Shown here piece after piece: positions 1-8,289 of a stretch of DNA of 64,000 nt. The stretch covers positions 214,022,506 to 214,086,505 of the forward strand of contig NC_090023.1 in assembly GCF_037176765.1 (NCBI RefSeq). Reading direction: 5' to 3'. The position numbers and the translations under genes are program-made. The DNA comes from Anolis sagrei. Its lineage: Eukaryota > Chordata > Lepidosauria > Squamata > Anolidae. Each line of letters opens with the position of its first letter. The first letter of the stretch is position 1. The notes beneath the pieces were generated by a model, which saw nothing but the letters and a program-made list of their open reading frames with translations, did no database searches and was not told where the DNA came from.

Positions 1-50
1 TCGGACACAAGTAGACTTAATGTCAGGGGAAACCTTTACCTTTACCTTAG
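1..50 (+). mobile_element. 3' tail of a tRNA-derived SINE
   Basis: The sequence starts tcggacacaag and ends cctttacctttacctt. This is the tail of the same SINE seen whole at 41839-42175. The body lies outside the window. Confidence 0.8.
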
Positions 51-1084
51 TTGGGACTTGGCTCATTATAACACATCACTGATGAATGATGGACCATGGA
101 AACATATATCATTACTATTTCCCTTTAATGACTATATCCTATGGCATTGTAGGATTTGTAGTTTGCTAAAGCGCTAGGGCTCCCTGGCTAAAAATCATAA
201 ATCTTATTCTACAGATCACAGGATTCCATAGGAAGGAGATATGGTAGTTGAAGTGGAATCATATTGCTGTCGGATTCTATGTAATAATCATTGGGGGGGA
301 ATCTAGTGTCCTAGTATCAAGATATAAAAACTAGTCGCATGTGAATCTCTCTTTTGTTCCATTTCTAGCCTTAACCAATTCAGAGAATTAAGCATATATT
401 AAATGATCATAGCAGATTCTTGTGCAGAACAATGAAAGTAAGCCAACGCTGATCTTCTTGGCAACAGTGATATATCTGACTTTCTAGAGACAATTGTTCG
501 ACCCATGGGTGAAAAGGGAAAGTGATACTGTATGAGTAATATAAACACTTCTTCTTGTGTTAATAATAACTTCATTGCTTTTCTTTTCAAAAATAAAAAT
601 AAAGTGATAACATATCCTTCTTTATTTGTCTGTGCTTCTGTTTCCTTCTTCATCTGTTCTTTCTTTGTACTAGTGTTTATGCATGTATTTATGAAAATTA
701 GCGATGTCTCACCTTGCAGATGATCTAGGTTCCTGTGGGAGTATATTACAGTTCGAATGTGGGAAATATTTCATAAACAGATTTTTTTTAAATTATAACA
801 TTGGTTCCAAAAAGCAACATAAAGGAATTTAAAGGAATAGAGAGCCTGATTAATCACGATGACCAACTTGAAATACTGGCAGAGTTTGTGGGGCATGACA
901 CAGGATGATGGGAGTTGTAGTCCATCTACATCTGGAGAGCCATGTGATTGCCCAAATAATATTCACTGGAGCAGAAGGAAGAATTTATTAGCTGGAGACC
1001 CATATGGAGTAACTTATGGAGAAGAAGTGGCAGCAATATCATAGACCACACAAAAAGAAATACATGGGACAGTATGCATGTAAT
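51..1084. other. Intergenic, no gene seen
   Basis: A/T-rich DNA with short open frames lacking splice or family support. The part near 905-960 (gatgggagttgtagtcc and similar) looks like an old DNA-transposon fragment. Confidence 0.5.
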
Positions 1085-1700
1085 AAATATAATAATAAAC
1101 TTTATTTATACCCCGCCACCATCTCCCCCAACGGGGACTCAGGGTGGCTTACATGAGGCCAAGCCCGAACAACAGATTACAGCAAAATAAAGCCAAAACC
1201 CAAGCAACAAGCAACAACATCATAAAAACATAATTACATATGAATACATTAGCAATATGAAATTACAATAGTCACAATCACAGTGACAGTGGGTGGGCCA
1301 CGTGCAGAATAAAATGTTAAAAAACTCGGGTGAGATAAAAGGAGAAGCAGGTTATTTGCAAAGGGGAGATAATAAAAAACGGGGTTGTGGAACCAAGCTT
1401 TCCCACGAGGGGGGGGACACACATGTACTACAGTGACAGAAATGTTGAGGGGAGCAGTAGTGTAAGGTTGTATACCTACTCACCAAAGACGCAGTGGAAG
1501 AGCCAGGTTTTAAGGTTCTTTTTAAAGGTTTCTAGGGTAGGGGCTTTCCTAATCTCTCAGGGTATTAAGTTCCACAGAGGAGAAAGCTCTCTCCCTTGCG
1601 CCCACAAGACAAGCTTGTGAAACTGGCAGGGGCGAAAGGAGGGCCACCCCCGAAGATGGGAAGGCCCGGGTTGGTTCATGGAGAGAGATACAGTCGAGAA
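1085..1700 (-). mobile_element. CR1/L2-like LINE 3' end
   Basis: It begins on the plus strand with an AATAAT-rich tail and tttataccccgccaccatc, then ggggactcagggtggcttac. This is the 3' end shared with copies near 17.7, 23.2 and 25.1 kb. The coding side (near 1550-1640) is degraded. Confidence 0.7.
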
Positions 1701-1842
1701 AGTAACCGGGTCCCAAACCATCTAAGAATAATAGGTGTTCTCCTGCTGTGTAAGGTAATCATGAATTACTTTGTTCGTGAAAACTAGTTACCTTGGCCTC
1801 TGATCAAGATATCGTATGGACTTATCCCTGCTACATCCTTGG

Positions 1843-2310
1843 GATAGAGACAGACCTGCTCTTTCTAAAGGACAGTAGCTCAGCACTGGGGCAGGGAATA
1901 TCTCAGGATTTCCTTGCCATTGGGAGAGGCTCCGTTACTTCATCTCCAAAACTAATCTTGAGCTTAGATAGAGGAAGACCTGCTCTTTCTGAAAGATAAC
2001 AGCTCAGGGTTAGGGTAAAAGATCCCAGAATTTTTCTACCATTGGGGAAAAGTTAACTCGGTAACTGAAGGAAAAGGGAAAGAAAGAACATCTATATGGT
2101 TTCCTAAATTGACTGTTTGTGTTTGTAACTTCATCAAGCTGTGCCAAGTCTGTCAAGGACTTTGAAAAATAAATGTTCTGTTGATGTTCAATTCTGGACT
2201 GGCCTCAGTTGCTGAGAATCTGGAGCTTCTAAGAAAGGCACCCGCGGTTCGCCCAGATAAAGAGAGAAGCACATTTTAGTTTTAACTTCATAGTGTCTGG
2301 GTGTGATGGC
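1843..2310 (+). mobile_element. LTR-like fossil, copy 1 (promoter-distal part, poly(A) signal and U5-like end)
   Basis: A block containing AATAAA at 2168-2173 and ending tgtctgggtgtgatggcaca is repeated, diverged, at 6585-6947. Inside, a unit of about 120 bp occurs twice (near 1843-1960 and 1963-2065; both carry gacctgctctttct), as U3 tandem repeats often do. No internal retroviral genes are seen between the copies. The family is uncertain. It is broken and old. Confidence 0.45.
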
Positions 2311-2390
2311 ACAGGAGCTCACCCTGTCCTGTGGATTCGAACCGCCAACTTTCTGATCAGCAAATTCAGCACCTCAACAGTTTAACCAAA
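2311..2390 (-). mobile_element. tRNA-SINE head fragment
   Basis: It reads ggagctcaccctgtcc then ggattcgaaccgccaac and ctcaacagtttaacc, a reverse-oriented SINE head with a recognisable B-box (ggattcgaacc). Confidence 0.6.
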
Positions 2391-3835
2391 GTATTCAGAC
2401 CTCATCTATACAGGGCCCCAGGGAAAGCTTTCTACATGCATCTCGTTGCATTTAGTACTCTTAACCCACACACTGGCTCCTTGACATGTGAACTTAGCAC
2501 TCAGATGATTCACAGTGCATGCAAGCACTCACAGCTTACATATAAAATGCAGCAAGTTATGACTGGGCATAGGAATGCGTACACACCATATAATGAAGGG
2601 TTTTCTGCATTGCCAATGTCCTAAATAAACCAGACCTCAGAAGTATAGAGCAAGATGGTCAAATTATCATGTGGGGGGGGGGGATAAAATGTGGACATTA
2701 TTACATGAAGAAGTCTTGATGGTGAAGGCAGATGAATTTGAATATTATAGATTTTTGCTGCCTCTTTTTTCCCCTTTATGCAGAGAATGTCCTCATTGTG
2801 GCTGTAGCATTATTAATTAATATCATTATTATCACTGCCAGACAAGAATACACTTGTCATGCTTCCAAACCGCTTGTGCCTGGGATCCAACTCCAAGCAT
2901 ACACCAGCATGATCATACAAATGAATGTATTGTTAGCAAAACATTTTTTTAATCAGGTTTAAGAGGAGGCAATTTATCCTTTGATCCCTTTTTACATCTG
3001 TGCTTTGGCAGCTCTGAATTCATACATGAAAATAAAGATAACCGGATCACACCCGTATTTTCTCTCCATTGTGGATTTCTAAATTTTAACTGCAGCTTTT
3101 TAGAGAAAGCTTATTTGGAATGAATTCTCATATAACAAGGAGCTGTTCTAATGTAATTTTAGGCAGACACCCTCAAAAAGAGAGGAAAATGCAGAGATTA
3201 AAGATGCCGTCATCTTCCATATTTACCCTGAACTTCAATCTAATTGGCTATTTTCCTAAGTAGCCTGCTGCTGCTGGAATAATTTAATATACTGTAGATT
3301 TACTTTGCATGCTGGTTTCCATGAAAGGGTATTTTTAAATCCTTCCTGACAAAGCTGAAAGATACAAATGAAAGAGGAAGGAAAACATCAGTAAAACCAT
3401 ATCATCATGAATATATATGCAATTATTAATATTCCAAAAATCAAAGGGAGAGACCCAAATTCAAAATATTACTGGTCCCAAACATGTTAGATAAGAGATA
3501 CTCAATCTGAAATAGTACTTTGATAGTCTCAACCTCAATGCTTTGTTAGGAATGCCACTGAATTTTGATAATTTTTTTCTTCTTGGAGCCAATCCTACCA
3601 TTAGAAGGATCAAGAAGCTGAGTTGAGCAACTGCTTTGGGGTGCTATGCCAGTAATCTGTATCAGTGTCTGGCATTGAGAAGACACTTGAAGAGGTTTGG
3701 CAGTACAGGCGCATTCAGTTCTAAAATGAGAGAGATTTGGCACAATTTTCTTATCCTTCCTACAACAATTTCCCTGACTATGAATGCCATGCACTTTAAT
3801 TGGGCAGGCATTGGTTCTTTCTATTGTCAAAGTGT
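2391..3835. other. Intergenic; possible single-copy DNA around 2990-3470
   Basis: No gene or clear repeat was recognised. The segment 2990-3470 lacks repeat signatures and could hold conserved noncoding DNA; that needs an alignment. A G-run of ten lies near 2671. Confidence 0.4.
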
Positions 3836-5147
3836 TTCATGGCAGGAATCACTAGGTTGTTGTAGATTTTTCAGGCTATATGGCCATGTTCTAGTAGCAT
3901 TATCTCTTGACGTTTCATCTGCATCTATGGCAGGTATCCTCCGAGGTTGTAAGGTTTGTTGGAAACTAGGAAAATTGGATTTATTTATCTGTGGAATGTT
4001 CAGGGTGGGAGAAAGAACTCTTGTCTGTTGGAGCTAGGCCACCTTGACTAGCATTTGATGGCCTGACAGTTTTTAGGTGGGGCTTGTTAGTGCCTGAAGG
4101 AATCCTTTGTCAAGAGGTGATTAGCTGTCCCTGATTGTTTCTTGTCTGGCGTTCCCCTGTGTTTGAGTGTTGTTCTTTATTTACTGTTATAATTTTAAAG
4201 TTTTTAAAATATTGGTAGCCAGAATTTCTTCATTTTCATTGTTTCTTCCTTTCTGTTGAAATTGTCTACATGCTTGTGGATTTTAATGGCTTCGCTGTAT
4301 ATTTATTTATTTATTTATTTACTTTACTTTACTTTACTTGTATAACGCAGTTTCTCAGCCCAACAGGCAACTCAACGCGGTTTACAACAAGGATAAAAAA
4401 TCAATCAACGATATACAATTTAAAACCATAAAAGCATAATATACAATATTGACACAACAATGGACAACACAATGCATCTCATAACTAGAGTTGTGATCCA
4501 ATCCGTCGTCCAAATTTCCATTCCTGTAATCATCACATTCATTGCACTGTTTAACCGAATGCCCGTTCAAACATCCAAGTTTTTAATCTTCTTCGGAACA
4601 CCATTAGCGAGGGGGCTGATCTTACCTCCATAGGAAGGGCGTTCCACAGCCGGGGGGCCACCACAGAAAAGGCCCTGTCTCTCGTCCCCGCCAGCCGCAC
4701 TGTGTAGTTGTTAGAATGATCCAGAATTTCTCAAATAATATGCTATGTCCAGGTTGGTTCATCAGGTGGTCTGCTATGCCTGACTTTTCTGATTGGATTA
4801 GTCTGTAGTGCCTTTCATGCTCCTTGATTTGTGTTTGGGCAATGCTGTGTTTGATGGTCCCTATGCTTGTCTACAGCTGTATGGTATACGGTAGAGTCCT
4901 GCTGAGGTGAGAGGGTCCCTCTTGTCCTTTGCTGAACATAGCATTTCTTGGATTTTCTTGGTGGATCTGTAGATAGTTTGTAGGTTGTGTTTCCTCATCA
5001 GCTTCCCTATGCGGTCAGTGGTTCCCTTGATGTATGGCAAGAACACTTTTCCTCTGGGTGGATCTTTGTCTTTACTCTTGTGGCTTGTTCTCGGTCTTGC
5101 AGCTCTTGCAAAATGACCATATAGCCTGAAAAACCTACAACAACCCA
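3836..5147 (-). mobile_element. Penelope-like element, broken, with inverted termini and an inserted LINE
   Basis: The minus strand at 4861-5090 reads KVFLPYIKGTTDRIGKLMRK and later DPLTSAGLYRIPYSC, the region leading into the GIY-YIG endonuclease of vertebrate Penelope/Poseidon elements. Its ends are inverted copies of one terminal sequence (ttgttgtagatttttcaggc at the left; its complement at 5107-5143). A LINE 3' end interrupts it at about 4298-4698. The polymerase region is largely missing. Confidence 0.75.
4298..4698 (-). mobile_element. CR1/L2-like LINE 3' end nested in the Penelope-like element
   Basis: The minus strand encodes RDRAFSVVAPRLWNALPMEV near 4618-4700, the usual C-terminus of the LINE ORF2 protein. 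A 3' UTR follows, with a tail of TAAA-type repeats at 4298-4340. Confidence 0.8.
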
Positions 5148-5380
5148 TTGATTATTTTGTCTCTAAGAGTAAAAGTGAACACTGCCTCTAACTTGACACA
5201 AGCTCTTATCTGGTTTTGTCCAGGACAATTTCTGTACTTTAATTCCTCTTCCTCCTTCATTAGAGAACTGAAACAAAGGCAGGAGGCAGTCCTCACTGCT
5301 TGGTTGTCTCACTTCCCATTCCCCCATTGGTCCTCCGCCCAGGGCAATTTAATAACCATAGAAATGCCCCATGGCACTTA

Positions 5381-5825
5381 GAATCATAGAGTTGGAAGTG
5401 ACCTCATGGATCATACAGTCCAACCCCCTGTTTAAAAGCCTCCAAAGAAGAAACCTCCACCACACTCAGGGGCAGAGAGTTCCACTGCTGAACAGCTCTT
5501 ACAGTCAGGAAGTGCTTCATAATGTTAAGGTGTAATCTCCTTTCTTGTAGTTTGAAGCCATTGTTCCGTTTCCTAGTCTCCAGGGCAGCAGAAAACAAGC
5601 TTGCTCCTTTTTCCCTATGACTTCCTCTAACATACTTTTACATGGCTATCATGTCTCCTCTCAACCTTCTCTTCTTCAGGCTAAACATGCCCAGTTCTTT
5701 AAGCTGCTTCTCATAGGGCTTGTTCTCCAGACCCTTGATCATTTTAGTTGCCCTGCTCTGGACACAATCCAGCTTGTCAATATCTCTCTTCAATTGCGGT
5801 GCCCAGAATTGGACAGCTACCTAAG
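5381..5825 (-). mobile_element. CR1 LINE 3' region
   Basis: On the plus strand it begins gaatcatagagttggaagtg and runs through the typical ccaaccccctg and ttccactgctgaacagctct. This is the reverse complement of the CR1 3' end known from birds and reptiles. Confidence 0.8.
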
Positions 5826-6470
5826 GGGAGATTTTGAATGAAGGGTGTGAGATCAGTAAGAACCTTGTACCCTCTCCAAAAATAGAACTTTGTGCCTATA
5901 GAACTCCAATAGAAGACTTCTGCAGATTCCATGGGCTACTAATAATTAATGAATAAGTCTTTGAACAAATCAAGCCTAAATTCTCACTAAAGGGGAATTG
6001 ACTAAACTAAAGCTGCCTTGGGCATATCATAAGACAACATAACTCATTGGAAAAAACAATAATGCTTGATTTCAGGCTTGACAATGGGTCGGACACAGGT
6101 TAGGTCCGCTGTGTAGGATGACCAACATAGGTGTGTATTCCGTCTTCCAGGAGCATAGTTTGCATTACCTTTTAGTTGCATGGGATAGTGTTCTTTTGCA
6201 TTTCCCCAGGGCTGCTCCAGACCCAGCAGCCCCCTGGAAGTTAAACAGTATCAGAGTCTGCAAAGCCAGACTGCAGGCCCTCTGCAGTTATTGGTTTAGA
6301 AAAGTATCTCTTTGGGTCTAGGGACCACCCTTTTTCCAGGGGATGAGATCTCCATTTTGGAATCTCCCCTGCCTCCTTCAGTAGAGAAAGAAAGCTTCAG
6401 ATGTGCTGTTGGTCAGCTAGGTAGCTCTGAAAAAATCATTGTTAGTACGACTGAGTGATTGAGTTATATA
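5826..6470. other. Intergenic; one short RTE-tail scrap
   Basis: 6020-6065 resembles the aactcattggaaaaaacaat motif of the RTE-type tail at 33.7 kb. Nothing else was recognised and no gene is supported. Confidence 0.4.
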
Positions 6471-6479
6471 GATAAAGAA

Positions 6480-6562
6480 GCTAATTGAGATAGATAGCAA
6501 TTGAGATATAGATAGTAATTGAGTTATAGATAGCAATTGAGATATAGAAAAGTTATTGAATA
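6480..6562 (+). repeat. Short tandem repeat, about 18-bp unit, four diverged copies
   Basis: Units of the type aattgagatatagatag recur from 6480 with small changes (aattgagttatagatag). They lie directly upstream of the second LTR-like copy. Confidence 0.7.
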
Positions 6563-6584
6563 TTATTGAGCAGTACTTCATCTC

Positions 6585-6947
6585 CAAAGCTAACCTTTAG
6601 CTATAGATGGGGGGAAACCTGTTTGTTCTAACCATAGCAGCTCAGGGTTAGGGTGAAAGGTTCCCAGGATATTTTTTACCATTTGGGGAAGAGTTACCTC
6701 AGTAACTGAAGAAAAAAGAAAGAAAGATCATCTCTATGGTTTCACCAATTGACTGTTTTGTTTGTAACTTTGACAAGTTGTGCCAAGTCTGCAAGGACTT
6801 TGAGAAATAAATATTCTGTTTTGGTGTTCAAAACCTGTAGTAGCCTCAGTTGCTGGGAATCTCAAGCTTCTAAAGAAAGACCACCCAGACAAAGAGAGAA
6901 GCACATCTTAATTTTAATTTTATAGGATCTGGGTGTGACAGCACAGT
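6585..6947 (+). mobile_element. LTR-like fossil, copy 2
   Basis: Homologous to 1955-2310: shared cagctcagggttagggt, a poly(A) signal at 6806-6811, and the end ggatctgggtgtgacagcaca. It is broken and diverged. See copy 1 for family uncertainty. Confidence 0.45.
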
Positions 6948-7195
6948 GTGTGTCCTGGACTGGGCTTCTCAGAAGCTTTTCATACCATTGGCCATGATAT
7001 TGTTCTTCATCTCCTCATTTACATAATGCAGCCCTTCTCAGAATATCAGGCAGATAATTAAGAAAAAAAACACCAACAAACAAAAAAAAATGGGCATTAC
7101 TGGAGAAGCACAAAGTCTTTATTATTAAGGATATCTTCTTCTAAACAGGTTGTACCTACACTGATCTTTGCATAGGTGTTTTCCTTTCTTTCCAG

Positions 7196-7524
7196 CTAAA
7201 ACTACAAAGGTGGGGCCCAGCTTTCTCCTGTTTTTCATGGGAGGAGCGTGTGGCATTTGCAAAGGCATTCAGTGAAAATAGTGGAATCTCTTCCTTGTCA
7301 CAAATTAAGAGTGCCTGCAGAGATTTTAAAGGATTTCTCATTACTCTTCTTCCACAAATACATGGCATCAAGAGCATTGATGGTGAAAGAAATTATATCT
7401 ATGAAGGAAGAAGGATTACTTTTATTAAACCAAGACCTACCTGGCAATGGCACCCAATTGGCTTTTCAGAAGAGGAAATAGACTTCAATCCAGGTCAACA
7501 GAAGAGGAGAGATTCAGTCATAAG
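7196..7524 (+). CDS. Unrecognised candidate internal coding exon upstream of CALHM1
   Basis: A 329-nt stop-free stretch sits between a strong acceptor (ttttcctttctttccag) and a strong donor (AAG then gtaaag). It would encode about 109 residues, including FAKAFSENSGISSLSQIKSA and RPTWQWHPIGFSEEEIDFNP. I do not recognise the protein. The first half has the rough spacing of a small helical or winged-helix fold followed by IYEGRRITFIK; that is speculation. It ends in phase 2 if read from its first base, and lies 217 bases before the CALHM1 ATG on the same strand. It could be an exon of a separate gene, a 5' exon of a CALHM1 transcript or a decayed copy. A second frame is also open for about 230 nt, which lowers confidence. 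It does not resemble CALHM3. Confidence 0.42.
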
Positions 7525-7740
7525 GTAAAGATAATCAAGCCATTTGTTTTTGGTGATGAGAAGGGAAATACAGTTTCTAAGCCATGGGGACACTGCTGTT
7601 AAACCAGATTATATAAAAATATACAATATCAAGGTACAATGGACTTTCTTTAACTAGCACGCTGCACCACAAGAAATAAAAAGGGGGCAAGACCTCTGAT
7701 TTTCTCCTTATCAGAGAGTGCTCATAAAGCAACAAAGAAG

Positions 7741-8289
7741 ATGGATAAATTTCGAATGATCTTCCAATTCCTCCAGTCCAACCAGGAATCATTCATGAAT
7801 GGCATATGTGGCATTATGGCTCTTGCCAGTGCCCAAATATATGTGGCTTTTGATTTCACCTGCCCTTGCCTACCAGGTTATAACATAGCCTATGGGATGG
7901 GTATCCTGGTTGTGCCACCCCTAGTGTTGTTTTTACTGGGCTTTGTGATGAATAACAATGTCTCCATGCTGGCTGAAGAATGGAGAAGGCCCATAGGGAA
8001 GCGACAGAAGGATCCATCCGTTTTGCGTTACATGTTCTGCTCCATGGCACAGAGGGCTATGATTGCCCCTGCTGTTTGGATTTCAGTCACACTGTTGCAT
8101 GGGGAATGCTTTATATGTGCCTTCAGCACTACTGTACCCATAGAGAAGCTGGGAAACGACAGCTATAGGCTCCTGCCTGAGAAAGAGATAAGGAAAATTC
8201 TGGCTCGGATACCCTGCAAAGACATTTACAATGGACAAGAACTTATAGCCAAAGAAGTCGCAACCAGGTATCTACGCTGTATCTCCCAG
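7741..8289 (+). CDS. CALHM1: CALHM1 coding exon 1 (residues 1-183)
   Basis: This exon runs from the ATG to CAG followed by the donor gtaag, and is exactly 183 codons (phase 0). It holds the N-terminal helix, TM1-TM3 and the extracellular loop with four conserved cysteines, ending in RYLRCISQ as in human CALHM1. The open frame continues past the donor into the intron, so the longer plain ORF to 8412 overstates the exon. Confidence 0.97.

Noticed and set aside
1-7740. CALHM3 expected upstream of CALHM1
   Set aside because: No frame with the CALHM signature (FDFNCPCL-type or [10 protein letters not shown]-type) was found here; it probably lies left of the window.
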